From positions 37,622,962-37,686,961 of the forward strand of contig OU862928.1 of NCBI GenBank assembly GCA_917880885.1: a DNA stretch of 64,000 nucleotides. Direction: 5' to 3'. Of this stretch, positions 20,434-32,180 are shown in pieces (the stretch's first letter is position 1; every line of letters begins with the position of its first letter). The notes beneath the pieces were generated by a model, which worked only from the letters and a program-made list of their open reading frames with translations, was not told the origin of the DNA and did not search any database. Source of the DNA: Limnephilus marmoratus. Taxonomy: Eukaryota; Arthropoda; Insecta; Trichoptera; Limnephilidae. Both the position numbers and the translations under genes were made by a program.

Positions 20434-21234
20434 TAGGCTTGTTGAAAAAGTATCGATATATCGATATTTTTAATTCGATATATCGATATTTTTAGCCGAT
20501 ATATTATTTTGATCCGATATATCGATATTAAATATCCAATATCGAAAATTGTATCAAAAACGATATTTTTTTAAATTTATGTATTTAAAGTCACTAGAAT
20601 CCAAAACCGTATAGGAACGAACGGAAAAAAGTAACTGTATTGGGTCATGACATCTGGTGATTGAAATTTTAACTATTAATAGCTTACAAATATATTGTCT
20701 TTGCATTAGTATTTGTGATCACCAATACTATCTCATGTGTGTAGGTACATACATAGAAATGTATGCTATTTTTCGCCATTTATTTCTAAGCCACTCCTTT
20801 GTGTTGGTTCCCAATTGTCTATGATTATTGACTATACCTTGTTCCAAACACGAAGTCCTTTTTGACAGATCAATACGCCAATAGAATTTTACTGAGACGC
20901 ATACAAACTTTGTATGCGTCTCAGTTTACACATAAATTAGAAGACAGCTTTTTAGTTTTTGATATTTTTGTAATTATTACGTAATAAAAATGAATAGTGA
21001 TAAAAATACCGTAATTTTTATTGAGATTTTTGTACATTAAAAAAAGCACATTGTACAAAAATTACAAATGATAATATTGAGCTGAATACACTATTATTTT
21101 AAAAGCGCAAAATATCTTGAAAATTTGACCGATATATCGATATTTTTTCCTCGATATATCGACGTCGATATTGATATTTTAATAAATATCGATACATCGA
21201 TATATCGATATTTTTTTCACTTTCGACATCCCTA
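20434..21234. mobile_element. hAT-like element with ATATCGATATATCGAT subterminal repeats
   Basis: The ends are TAGGCTTGTTGAAAAA and, inverted, TAGGGATGTCGAAAGTG. A perfect 8-bp duplication GATTTAAG is at 20426-20433 and 21235-21242. Both subterminal regions are arrays of TATCGATATATCGATAT. No ORF. The ends resemble those of 3889-4822. Confidence 0.85.
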
Positions 21235-21663
21235 GATTTAAGCCGAAATACATCCTACACATTGTGTCCATCACCTTTACAGCAGAGATTTCTAAAGTAA
21301 AAGGTATAACTTTTGACGACCGAGGTGAAATTTAGTTGCAGCATTCGGTAACACAAAAAAAACGCATCTATTCGTTTCGAATGGATTTATTATTTAAATA
21401 GTGTATCAACTCCCACATAGTATGGATTCTATTGAGATTGATGAAAGGCGGACATATAGATATTAGGACAAATGTATGTGGGTTTATGGTATTATTATAA
21501 ACTAGCTGACCCGGCTACGCGTTGCTATGGCTAACGAAACGCAACGTCATCTATAGGATGATTACCCAACCTTTATAATCAACGCCATCTGTTAATCTTA
21601 ATACAAATCAAATCCACACCGCCCGCTTGCCAGCCCGCTCCCTTTATATGTCATATATTTTAA

Positions 21664-22010
21664 CCAATTTGGGAGGCGGGAATGGGTACCGCCGCCCCGG
21701 GAACCTTTATTGGATAACCAACACCTCTGCCACAGGTCACCCTAAGTGGTTCGCTACGTTTGGTGATTTAGCAGGGGTGCCCGGGTCCATGGGGTGAGGT
21801 TTGTCTAGGTCTTGGAGGCGGAAGACCTGGACACACTGAACCCCATATTCCTACCCACCCCTTAAACCCTTTTCCTTCCCAGAACTCTCCTCTCCTTCCT
21901 TTCCTTTAAAAAAACTCTTCACACAGCATCCCCAAAGATGACATAGGCCCTGAGGGAAATTTTTTTCCTCTGAGCCTCCTGTGTGGAGCTCATGTAAAAA
22001 AAAAACCAAT
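21664..22010 (+). mobile_element. SINE A, short form, complete
   Basis: It runs from AATTTGGGAGGCGGGAATGG to GTGTGGAGCTCATGTAAAAA. It has the 3' double hairpin (outer arms CCACACAGC/GTGTGGAG, inner arms GGCCCTGAGG/CTCTGAGCC, one mismatch) and an A-tail. This copy fixes the 5'-to-3' direction of the family. Confidence 0.85.
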
Positions 22011-22051
22011 TTACACAAAACCTTGACAAATTATATACCTAAACCTTCATC

Positions 22052-22605
22052 ATGAATTTTTTTTTTTTTTTTTAAGTATGTTTATTCAGTTTTTTTAATT
22101 TTACAATATTTATCTTAAAAATCTTACAAAACTGATCAATCAGTTTGATTGTAAGAAATCTCTCATTTTTCCTATTTAATTAATACTATTGTACTTTTAT
22201 GTTTTACATTGTAATAACTGTGTAAAATTTACAATACTAATTATTATAAACTACTAATTACGAATACAGTGGGTGATAGTAATTTCCAGGTATTTGATCA
22301 ATATTCGATTTGGGTATTTGTATACAATATTATTTGCTTTCATGTTCTACGGAGATAGAATGATTTAACATTTTTTTTGATATTTGAATAAGATGTCTCA
22401 TTTTTAATATTTTCAGGTAATGCGTTAAATATTTTCGGAATTCTATGCCTCTTTGTTCTATCACCGTATACATTTTGAGATTTATTAATAATAAGCATTT
22501 GTGCTTCTCTATGCCTAGTAGGGTAGTTGTGGTTTACAGGTTTTTTGAATTCTGTATTCCAGAATTCATCTAGCGTTAATTGATAATCTACCTTACTGTG
22601 TATAG
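22052..22605 (-). pseudogene. LINE C-terminal fragment
   Basis: The minus strand reads NHNYPTRHREAQMLIINKSQ, YGDRTKRHRIPKIFNALP and ENIKNETSYSNIKKN, typical of the extreme C terminus of Jockey/CR1-like LINE ORF2. The T-run at 22052-22072 is the A-tail. Strongly 5' truncated. Confidence 0.7.
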
Positions 22606-22738
22606 AGAGGACATCACACTGTATCTATTGGTGAAAACCGCATGAAATCTGTTCATTAGTTTTTGAGTTTATCGCGAAAAGACAGACAGACAGACAGACG
22701 CATCGGAGGAGGACATTAATTTATGATATGTAGAGATT

Positions 22739-22960
22739 TATCTTAATTTTTTTATAAAATATCCGTTTTTAATGTTGAAAGATGAATAATACAGTAAAGA
22801 CGAATAAATAAAAAAAAAAACAATAAATAAAAAATAAATAAATAAAGAACAAATAAAAAAAACAATAAATAAAAAAAACGAATTAATGGAGTAGAAAGGA
22901 GATATAAAAATGGCACACAAACTCACCATTTATTATTATGATTTAATGATAATATACTTT
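22739..22960. repeat. AT-rich low-complexity tract
   Basis: AATAAATAAAAAA-type simple sequence. The minus-strand open frame over it (22738-22929) is a composition artefact. Confidence 0.7.
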
Positions 22961-23023
22961 TTTTACATTAGCTCCACACAGGTAGGGTTGCCATCTCTTA
23001 AATTTGGCAACCAGGACAAGACG

Positions 23024-23453
23024 ACTCCAGATACTAATATCTACAGCCCGTATGTTTGACGAATATCTACAGTTCATATGTTGAACTAATATCTACGAAC
23101 TTCAGAGTGTTGATTAATATCTACAGAGCGTAGGTTGAACTAATATCTACAGAGCGTAGGTTGGACTAATCAGCTAAATGTGTCCAATAGTCCGATATTA
23201 GGGATTTTTACATACATACTTACATAAATTAAGTTTTTTAAACTGCATACGCAATATTACGTTATTCCAATATGCTATACATAATTGAAAATCCAACCTC
23301 TGACAGTACTGTAGATATTCGTCAACACTTTGGTTCTCATAGATATTAATCAACAGTTTGAGCTGTAGATATTCGTCAACACTTTGATTCCCATAGATAT
23401 TAGTTCGATTTTTTCAGTTTTTGGAATTCCTGTAGATATTAGTAGACGCCTCC
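23024..23453 (+). mobile_element. Iteron element X (ATATCTACAG repeats), copy A
   Basis: It runs ACTCCAGATACTAATATC to GTAGACGCCTCC. GGACAAGACG is duplicated at 23014-23023 and 23454-23463. Five forward iterons of the type (G)ACTAATATCTACAG or GACGAATATCTACAG lie at the left and five inverted ones at the right, spaced ~25-40 bp. No ORF. Confidence 0.75.
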
Positions 23454-24478
23454 GGACAAGACGCGTGAAAACCCCGGATTTTAGGACCCAGAACCCGGAC
23501 ATGTCAACAGGTTTTTTTAAACATAGTCAGTTTAATAAAAACAGTTGAAAATGTCGTAAATCACCTTTTTATTTATTTTCAAATTAAATTTAGTCACCTT
23601 TTATCATCATTATAAATGTACCTGGCAAAACAGAATCTTATTACAGTTTGTTACAAATTGTTTTAATAATCAGTTAGAATTTTTTATTCTTAAAATAAAA
23701 CACAAATTATTAACATACTCTATAATGAAAACAAAACCTTATTAAAATATTAAGCCTTACAAAATTCAATTAATTTTTTAAACAAAAATCTGAGAAGTAC
23801 TGAGACCATTTTAGTATTCAGTCTTACATTTTTTGAGGTAACTCTTTAACTCAATAATAATTATATCTTTAAATTTTTATCAGCAGCATTTAAATAACAA
23901 AATATCTCTTAACATAATATGAACTAAATTCAGTCTTCTAAAAAACTAAACCTTTTTTAAGTTTAGACTTACTGTAATATAAGTTACATTTTTAATTTTT
24001 TTAAGCATAAAATAATCAAAAACTATACTCATTTATATGACCCTAAAGTTTTAATCAACAGCAATATTGTAAATTTCTTTTACATAATAAAAACAATCAC
24101 AACTTTAACTTCAAAAATGAAAAGAAATTATAGCACTCAAAAGTACATTGTTTGATTAGCCTTTTTTACTTTTCAGTTTTTTTTTGTATTTATCACTGTT
24201 TCCGATAGCTTTTTTCCCTTTTTAAAAGAAATTTGTAAAAATCAATGCAGCTGTATTCTTGGAAATTGAATTTAATTTTAATTAAAGATAAATGAAACAA
24301 TGTTACTTTGTTTGAACCACTTTTATATTTGTTTAAAACGGACCGGTTTCAGAACGACCGTTCCTTCCTCAGGGCAAACGTATACGTTTGACTTTAAATT
24401 TTAAGACTTTAATTTTTTTTTTTAAACCCGGACATCAAATGAAACCCCGCCCGGACGCTCCCCGGACGCCCTCTAAAC

Positions 24479-24907
24479 GGAGGCGTCTACTAATATCTAC
24501 AGGAATTCCAAAAACTGAAAAATCGAACTAATATCTATGGGAATCAAAGTGTTGACGAATATCTACAGCTCAAACTGTTGATTAATATCTATGAGAACCA
24601 AAGTGTTGACGAATATCTACAGTACTGTCAGAGGTTGGATTTGCAATTATGTATAGCATATTGGAATAACGTAATATTGCGTATGCAGTTTAAAAAACTT
24701 AATTTATGTAAGTATGTATGTAAAAATCCCTAATATCGGACTATTGGACACATTTAGCTGATTAATCCAACCTACGCTCTGTAGATATTAGTTCAACATA
24801 CGCTCTGTAGATATTAATCAACACTCTGAAGTTTGTAGATATTAGTTCAACATATGAGCTGTAGATATTCGTCAAACATACGGGCTGTAGATATTAGTAT
24901 CTGGAGT
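24479..24907 (-). mobile_element. Iteron element X, copy B, inverted
   Basis: This is a near-identical reverse complement of copy A. It has a different flanking duplication, CCTCTAAAC (24470-24478 and 24908-24916), which shows it as an independent insertion rather than an arm of the surrounding hAT. Confidence 0.75.
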
Positions 24908-25345
24908 CCTCTAAACTAGGACAAATTCGGAGAAACCCGGACGGATGGCAACCCTACACACAGGACGCCCTGAGAAAAATAATTCCTCTCAGGGCCTATG
25001 CCATCTTTGGGGGACGCTGTGTGGAGGGTATTTTTATGATAGGAATTAGGAAGTTTTAGGAAAGAAATAGGTATGAGGGGTGGGTAGGAATCTCGAGGTC
25101 AGTGTGTCCAGGAGCGACGGACGTACGAATCCATCCCTCCCATTGCAGTGCAAGGCGATTTTCTGAGAGAGTACGGCTGGAGAAGTCATAGGGACTCCCT
25201 CAACCATTATCTCCCGATCTGGCTTGCCATGCATGTGGTGGGTAACGCATTTGTCTTACGAACCCGGGCACCCCGGCTGAGTCACCAAACGTAGCGAACG
25301 ACTTGGGGTGACCTATGGCAGAGGTGTTGGTTATACAATCTACGG

Positions 25346-25794
25346 TGAAACGGCGTGATGGTTAGTTAAAAGGCATGTACGGCATATGTATATCTAATAC
25401 GCTGATGATTTTTTTTTAAATACACCTTTTTGTTTACGCCACAAAAGATGTCAAATGTTCATAAATTTATAGGTAATTTTGGCAATTTTTTGTGAGAAGC
25501 CAAACGGAAGCTATTTTGAAAGAATCGCCTTCGAAATTGGATGAAATGTCAAATGAAACAAGTCTAACAGTAGTTCCTTTTAATAAATACATTTCGAACT
25601 TATGCCAGACATATCACTCAGTACATTACTAACATTATTATCGAGAAGAGATTACGAGCTTCGTTCGCTTTTGTTACCGTAACAAATAAAGAAGAAAAAA
25701 CCCTCCGCTGTCGGGCTTGGATAGGTCGATTCCCTCGACACCGGTGGTCCAGACCTCCAGAGGACCGTATAGCATCCAGCGATAGGCAATCACA
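25346..25794. other. No recognisable feature
   Basis: No gene or repeat boundary seen before the hAT insertion site. Confidence 0.4.
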
Positions 25795-25802
25795 GTGATC
25801 AT

Positions 25803-27401
25803 TAAAGACCGGATTATATGCAACAAAAACAGCCCAAAATATGCAATAAAAATAGCTAAAATATGCACGAAAATCCGTAAAAAGGCAATGACGTTATATA
25901 CTGTAGACGCGTTGTAGAAATCTCAAAGTGGGAAGCCAACAACAAGACAATTGTAGAGTACTCGATTTCTAGTACTTTAGTACTAAACTGCCACGCGTTG
26001 AGTAAGGTCGTGTCCTACCAGTAAGTAAATTGCATTAAAAAGCGCCAAAATTCCCTCCTGTGTGATGAGAAAATGTTTCCATTACACGGTAAACAGTAGT
26101 AAAAGCGAAGGAATAACATTTCATTTGTAAATACATGCAAATTACTTATTATTATCGATTATAAAAATAATACAATTGCTTTCCGCCCAAAGATTTTTTG
26201 CGTCATTAGAGAACTCAAGGCCTACTAAAGTACAGGTCTGGATGCGCAACAGCCAAATTACAAAGTCGATGACGTCGCTAAGTAAAATTTGCTTTTAATA
26301 ATAATAATCTAATGATTCTTTAGTTACTTGCCTGCGGTAAAACAACATACAAATCAGCAGAAACAACAAATACAATAACAATCGACGCCATTTGCAAACT
26401 ATCGTTGTTCAATATAGCTTGAAAATTTGACACCTCAAAATTCGACTGGTGCCCAGGTCTCCTACTTTAGTCGGCCTTGAGACAGTATTCGACGGAACTT
26501 TTGAATTTTGAATACGAAAATGCCGCCCGCGTTCTATCTTTTGCTTCGTCCATATGCACATATTCTTTAAGCGTCTATCTTTATCATACATGGATAACTT
26601 TTGAATTAAGAAATTATTGAAAATCGCTGAAAACAAAAGAGTGTTGATTAATTGCCACATTATATCTTGAGTTTGTGAGACTATGGCAAGTCTATTTATA
26701 TAACGTCATTGTAAAAAGGGCCAAAATATGCATCATGAAATAATACAGGATGTCATATTTTGAAATATTTTTTATTTCAGTAAGCTATTAGTACTCAAGG
26801 ATAACAATCGTATTTTTGAAAATATCAATTACAAAATGTATTTAACAATGAAATTTACTTTTAAAAACGTATATGACTTAGTACTGTTCTAAATGTTCTG
26901 TAGACAAATTGTATCTACGATCGCTTAATATATTTTTGTAAGCTGAAAAGGAGCATTAACGTCTACTGATGTGACTGGACAGATTTTAAATTTGGGTGCG
27001 AATTTTGAACTTATTGTGCCGGGCAAAATTTCACCTGCCCCATTGATGTAGCTATCAATTTGGCATAAGGGTTCAAACCCTGGGTTATTGTTAAGTAAGT
27101 TTTCAAACTTTTCTTTGAGTTTACTCGGGAGTAGCTCTGGCAACGAGGAATTCATTAGTCGAATTTTCTTCATAACCTGAGTTCATGAGTTTCATGAGTT
27201 CATTCGTGAGTTGCCAATCCAGGAGTTTCAAGCGTTTTACTAGCCGCGCTCTGCTACCTGACGTTTATAGTGTCACTATGTGAACGATGAACGAGATCGA
27301 GCGAAAATATGCAAGATCTCAAATTTTTTGCTAAAATATGCAACTACCGCTGAAGAGGGTCTAAATATGCAAATGCATATGCAAATATAATCCGGTCTTT
27401 A
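25803..27401 (-). mobile_element. hAT element with transposase remnant
   Basis: The ends are TAAAGACCGGATTATATGC and, inverted, TAAAGACCGGATTATATT. GTGATCAT (25795-25802 and 27402-27409) is a perfect 8-bp duplication. AAAATATGCA words repeat in both subterminal regions. The minus strand keeps part of a hAT transposase (26889-27173). Confidence 0.9.
26889..27173 (-). pseudogene. hAT transposase C-terminal dimerisation region, frameshifted
   Basis: The minus frame reads down to CPVTSVDV. After one frame change it continues SFSAYKNILSDRR and LSTEHLEQY, then a stop. Together these match the conserved C-terminal hAT motif PVTSVDVERSFSxYKxIL followed by NLxxEHL. The upstream 83 codons (SLPELLPSKLKEKFENLL onward) look like the segment just before it. 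The catalytic core is absent. Confidence 0.8.
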
Positions 27402-27489
27402 GTGATCATTGTTACCACAATACAAGCACGCTGTCTCAAACCCTTTGTAAACCACTATTTTTGATAAGACCACACCCAGACATTGCATA

Positions 27490-27740
27490 TTATCAGCTTG
27501 GGAGGCGGGTGTGGATAGGTACCTTTTATTGGATAACCAACACTGCCATAGGTCACTCGTGTTTCGCTATATTTGGTGATTTTGCAAGGGTGAGGTTTGT
27601 CTAAGTCCTGTCGGAGGACGCTTTTGCCTACCTAATGATCGAGAGAGACTGCACCGCAGTGGGAGGGATGGATTTAAACGTTGGTCACTCCTGAACACAT
27701 GACCTCAGATTCCTACGCACCCCTCATACCTTTTTCTTTC
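27490..27740 (+). mobile_element. SINE A, degenerate copy
   Basis: It contains TTGGGAGGCGGGTGTGGATAG, TTATTGGATAACCAACAC and GCAAGGGTGAGGTTTGTCTAA, then part of the long-form centre (CACCGCAGTGGGAGGGATGG). The 3' hairpin is missing. Confidence 0.65.
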
Positions 27741-27779
27741 AAAGTGGCCAAAGCATTATCGTGATGTTTTTTTTGGGTT

Positions 27780-27975
27780 GCTGTGCCGTGTTGCACTTCC
27801 TCATTCTTTCGACAACGTTTGGGACAGCGTTACAGTGCCCACTAACAGGACAAACGTATAGATTGTGGTGAAGTGTGTTTTTGTATGTATGAAGTGATAC
27901 CGTGTTACAATCGTTAATCCTCTTAATGTAGTTTTCGCGGTTTAGTTTTGGTATGGCCGTCTAATACCAAGAACA
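27780..27975 (-). repeat. Second copy of the hammerhead-like dispersed repeat
   Basis: The minus strand aligns with 8140-8345 over most of its length. The core words are more decayed here (CTGTTAG in place of CTGATGA). Confidence 0.45.
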
Positions 27976-28245
27976 TACACAAGCCAAAAATGTGTAAATT
28001 ACTAGTTTGCCTTATATCACCACGAATTTAGGTAATAGGTACAAAAATATCGCTAGGCAAGAGGAGTCTAGAGGTCACAATTTTCAACGCAAAATGGTTT
28101 TTATTTATTTTGTGAATAATTTTATAAGAATAAAAAAAAACAATTGATGGAAACTGTCACAGAATAATCTTAGCCATAAAATTATGTTTTTTGTTTTTTA
28201 TAAGCGTTCATACATTTCGAATGAAAAAAATACATTTTAATTAAT

Positions 28246-28850
28246 AACTAGCTTTTTCCAGCGGCTTCGCTCGCATGGTGTTAGGGGGTTCCCACTTCGC
28301 CTCCTCCACCCCCCCCCCCCTCTCACCACCCTTCCCCCCACCGCTACCCCTCCCCCTCCTCCATCTTTCTCCCTCTCGCTTTCCATATATTCAATCCCAG
28401 TACATTAAATTTTTAAACAGCCCGCGTGCCACCTTTTACAATTTTTATTCAAATTTCCATTTTTCATGTATATTAAATTTGGTACCCAACATAGTTACCT
28501 ATTTAAAATATCTAAAATTCTTGATTCGATTCAAACTATTAGGGGAGTACCTACTTTAAATAAATTTATCAACTTAAAGATTTTCAAAAATAGAATTTTA
28601 TTTAACAATCATTGTTTTGCAAAATGTCATTCTCAAACACGCGTACTGTCAAACGTGCGATAGTCGTTTAGGTTAGTAATAGGTTTTCTGAAATTATACA
28701 ATTTTCTGCGCAATTTTCTTAATTTTTCTCTCCGTAAGAACCATCCTCGTACTTCAAGGAATATTCTAAAAAAAGAATTAGCGAAATCGGTTTAGCTGAT
28801 CTCGAGATTTGCGCTTAGCAACACATTTAGCGATTCATTTTTATATATAA
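28246..28850 (-). mobile_element. Helitron/RTE-like repeat with C-rich tract
   Basis: The left end ACTAGCTTTTTCCAGCGGCTTCG mirrors a CTAGT terminus. A C-rich tract (28307-28380) and AGCCCGCGTGCCACCTTTTA match, inverted, the purine-rich units at 60.7-62 kb. The right end carries AATTAGCGAAATCGGTTTAGC. No coding capacity. Confidence 0.6.
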
Positions 28851-28904
28851 GATAATAATGGCCTTATTGAGACAGTAAATTACATTACATTATTTACAAT
28901 ATTT

Positions 28905-29033
28905 ATAACACTGCATCGACTCCCTGTCTGTATGTCTCTAGTTGAAAAAAGGCCTCCTCCAACTGTCGCCATTTCTCTCTATCATTAGCTACTCTTGTCC
29001 ATGTACCACCTGCTATGGCTTTGATGTAAGCTT
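28905..29033 (-). pseudogene. LINE 3' end fragment
   Basis: The minus frame reads IKAIAGGTWTRVANDREKW then RQLEEAFFQLETY, resembling the last residues of RTE- or I-type LINE polyproteins (W..VA.DR..W..L.EA). About 43 codons only. Confidence 0.6.
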
Positions 29034-29111
29034 ATATTTTTTTATAAAGTAATTAACAATTTTATTTCTACATGAAGCGAAACGATAGGAAAACTTTAAT
29101 GTATCCGAAAC

Positions 29112-29754
29112 CACGGACATATGAATATATCTGGACCTGCCCTAAGTGATAAAAACGTATTATTTCCCCCTCGCCATGGAACCGGCTGGAGCTCCTCCTT
29201 GGCGCCAGTTCGCCCCATGTGGAGGGGATAGAGAATCGCTTGAATCTAAAATGTGTGACGTCATCATTCTTGCCGTGGGCAGCGCGAAGCTAACATCTAT
29301 ACATTTAACGAAAAAATAACACGCCAAAACAGTAGCTTGTGCTATACAACATACCTACATATCAGTGTGCACATAAATGTGGGCGGTTCCTTAGTGTGCT
29401 CGTCGCTGGTTACAGGGGTAAGTAAATTATGAAACATTTGTAAAAGTGTCTTAACTAAACACGGCAAAAAAATATTGCTATGTGAAAACGGGCGAATCTT
29501 TTTGGGGTGTACATTTGGCCTACGCAAATATTTTATTATCGTGGCAAGCAATTCGCGCTCCCATGTAAAAAGGTCTATTCATTCAAAGCAGATTTTGCTT
29601 TTAAGAACTAAATGATGATATTATAATGCGAGATGCCTATATACTGTCAGATTAATTTTTCAACCAATGACAGTCATCTTCCCCTCTTCGTACCGCCATA
29701 GTTGATTTTTCCCCTCACCTGTTATTTCTGGTCTATTGAATTTGGATGTCTATG
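29112..29754 (+). mobile_element. hAT-like MITE, family C, third complete copy
   Basis: It starts CACGGACATATGAATATATC and ends GGATGTCTATG. ATCCGAAAC flanks both sides (29103-29111 and 29755-29763), i.e. the usual 8 bp plus one chance match. It is inserted in repeat Q. Confidence 0.9.
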
Positions 29755-29830
29755 ATCCGAAACATATTTTTTAGTATTCATAATATTCTTAGTAAAGATT
29801 AAACGAAAATAGTAATTTAACATTTTAAGC

Positions 29831-30477
29831 TTCGCCCTGTGTAGTTGCTATTAATATTTATGGGGTTTTTGTAAATTTCAATTGCCTCCGTAATTAGGCG
29901 CGTTTAAAGCGTTATTTACATGAGATCATTGAATTACAATAATACATAGCAACTGTACTTTCTCATTTACAGACATCTCGTCAATTAAACACACTAATTT
30001 ATTTCGTTGTTACTCCGTAAAATATAATGGCCACAACTTTTTTTGTACAAATCAAGCTGCAATCAAAAACGACAGAATGTATTTCACAAAGTCGGGTTTA
30101 ACCGGGTATATTCGTCAATCAATAGATTAAAAAAATTGTGCTACTCAATTCCTCCGATGGGGCGTTTCTGTCAGAGGAGTGATAGACGAGCTGGTTTATC
30201 CATGTTATGCCGAAATCCACAGAGAAGGAAACTCCTAGAAGTGTGTCTGTATCAGTAAATTGCCCTAAAACATGTCAGGTTGATTTCTTCGCTTTTCAGA
30301 ACAATTCATATAGGTCTAATAGAAATCGTTGTATCTCACTTACTATAATAGCAAGAAATATGATATTAACGGTGTAAGAAAGAGAAATTAATCACCAAAA
30401 ATTGAAATGTAGACTTTATGAAATCACAGTTTCGGATCGGAATTTGAAAAAAAATATTGAGTTCAGTTCACACGCTT
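29831..30477. other. No recognisable feature
   Basis: No gene or defined repeat. The 71-codon plus frame at 30043-30258 has no family resemblance. Confidence 0.45.
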
Positions 30478-30720
30478 CAAACTTCACCCACACAATCTCA
30501 ACCAATAGGAGCTTCGAAAAGTGAGCTCATAATCAAAGCGGCCAATGAGCGTCGCTTGACGCGTCGTAGGTAATTTTGAATTCTATCTCATTCTCTCGTA
30601 GGCTAAATCCTATAGATGTATGCGTTTGTCTCTTTCCAGTGTCACTTTCATTTCATTGAGTTACAAATCACAACGATGCTAAAGAAGTTTCACTTTTATA
30701 GTTTTCAATTATGAAACTTT
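30478..30720. repeat. Dispersed repeat F, copy 2
   Basis: It aligns with 5181-5345 in the same orientation and, in its last part (CAAATCACAACGATGCTAAAG), with 35680-35710. The CCAAT-like words are retained. Confidence 0.6.
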
Positions 30721-30814
30721 GGAATTTTTTGTGTTGTCTAGATCCGAGGGGTTAAATAAGACATTTCGACTCCTAGAAAATGTTTTATCACAGTAAGGAA
30801 AAATTAAGAGGAAG

Positions 30815-31240
30815 CTACAAGCCAAAAATGTATGTTTTCTTATCCTTATCCTTTTATCTCCACGAATATAAGGTAACAGGCATGAAAATCGCTTGGCAAA
30901 CAGAGTCCAGAGGACACGGTTTAAAGCGTAAAGGCGGTTTTTATTTATTTTGTGAATAATTGCATAAGAAAGAAATAAAGTTAATCAATGGACACTGTCA
31001 CAGATAATTCTTGCCATATATTTAAAAAAAAAAACTTTTTTATATGCGTTCATACATTTCCAATGAAAAAAAACACATTTTTTAGTAGTTTAAGCTTATA
31101 TTTTTTATACCGTAATTAATAATTTTATTTTAATTCTAATTAATGAAAACGGTGGGAAAAGCTTCAATTTATCCCAAGCATATTTTTTGTATTTATAATG
31201 TAAACCGATTCGAAGTAAAGATTAAGATGAACCCATAGTA
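30815..31240. repeat. Dispersed repeat Q, copy 2 (uninterrupted)
   Basis: This is the copy that shows repeat Q without insertions. It matches 27976-28243, 29034-29111 and 29755-29810 in order. Confidence 0.5.
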
Positions 31241-32180
31241 AATAATGCAAAATCATACAAAATCATATGTTTTTGTTTTGAAAATTTGATCGCTTAGAAG
31301 TATTATAGATGCTTCAATTAAATACTGCGTGTAGAACATACCTTGGCCCTTAAAAATATCGGTCATTTTTTTAATAAGCCTATAAAAAAATAAAGTATAA
31401 GGTCTAAAAAACACACTTTCAAGTCCAAACTCTCCTATTTATAAACCCCTTTTTCGGTTATGGTTTTATTGTATAATGTGGAAAATTCAGTTTATTTTAT
31501 AATGGTGGCAAAAAAAGTTGATATTTACACCCAATCTTCCCAAAATGAAAAAATATGCATTTTCGCGTTGTTATTTGACAATACGGCCGCTAGTCGACGA
31601 ATTCGGTTTTTCAAAGTGAACCCTATGGCGTCCACCGAAGAACTACTGTTCACGCCACAGTCGCCAAACCTCAGTCACGCCCCGAACTGAGCGGGAGATG
31701 GACGCGTCACTTCGCGTCGCTTGATTTCGTGAAATCAATTTTAAATTTCCGTTTTATTACAATAAACAATGCGTAAAACAGGAATTAATATTTTTTAAAG
31801 CCCTTTACGAAATCAACCTGTAAAACAAAACTCTCAATTACCTTTTCCAACCTTTCCAAAAGCTTTTTCTCAAGTATTTTTAAACTCCTCCCATAAAGGG
31901 CGTGAATTACGATTTCGATTTTTTCCTGAACTAGTGGATCGCCTTAATCGAAAATAGTGATTTAGCATCAATCTTCGCCTTAAGCTTATGTTGCTACACG
32001 CCCACAACGTACACTTCTATTGGTTTTTGTATTCAGTGATTGTAAATCATACATTGATTAGAGCGGCATTTGTAGCCCTGGGGTAAGATTGCTCGATTTG
32101 ATCACAAGATACGCCTTTGATTTCAGACAGGGCTAAAAAGATATGGATTTAAAAATTAATTAAAAAAAACTTGGCTAAAT
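31241..32180. other. No recognisable gene
   Basis: AT-rich. A 76-codon plus frame (31460-31690) is unrecognised and lacks splice or promoter context. GC-richer sequence at 31570-31740 shows no motif I know. Confidence 0.4.

Larger units (their letters stand above)
21500..22738 (-). mobile_element. Repeat R (Helitron/RTE-like), split by SINE A and a LINE fragment
   Basis: The left edge ACTAGCTGACCCGGC is the mirrored CTAGT end. The right edge has GTTCATTAGTTTTTGAGTTT and a (GACA)n run. The interior is displaced by the SINE at 21664-22010 and the LINE tail at 22052-22605. Confidence 0.6.
22983..24956. mobile_element. hAT element with TAGGGTTGCCA ends, inserted in SINE A
   Basis: The ends are TAGGGTTGCCATC and its mirror GATGGCAACCCTA. 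CACACAGG (22975-22982 and 24957-24964) is a perfect 8-bp duplication. The body has repeated CCCGGAC words near both ends and an AT-rich centre without ORFs. Two copies of the ATATCTACAG element sit near its two ends in opposite orientation. Confidence 0.85.
22962..25345 (-). mobile_element. SINE A, long form, split by a hAT element
   Basis: The 3' end (TTAGCTCCACACAGG) lies at 22969-22982. The rest (GACGCCCTGAGAAAAATAATT onward, including the long-form centre ATCCATCCCTCCCATTG) lies from 24965 to about 25345. CACACAGG is duplicated around the inserted hAT. Confidence 0.8.
27976..29830. repeat. Dispersed repeat Q, split by three insertions
   Basis: GCCAAAAATGTGTA, GAGTCTAGAGGTCAC, GGTTTTTATTTATTTTGTGAA and AACTGTCACAGA match 30815-31085 and (in part) 34722-34868. 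Sequence after 29034 and after 29755 continues the alignment with 31090-31220, so 28244-29033 and 29112-29754 are inserted. Class unknown. Confidence 0.5.

Noticed and set aside
23024..24907. CRISPR-like array of ATATCTACAG repeats
   Set aside because: Repeats are short, imperfect, in both orientations and lie inside transposons with target duplications in a eukaryotic genome.
23024..24907. Element X copies as the palindromic arms of the surrounding hAT
   Set aside because: Each has its own distinct flanking duplication and a third copy occurs at 38353-39127 without the hAT.
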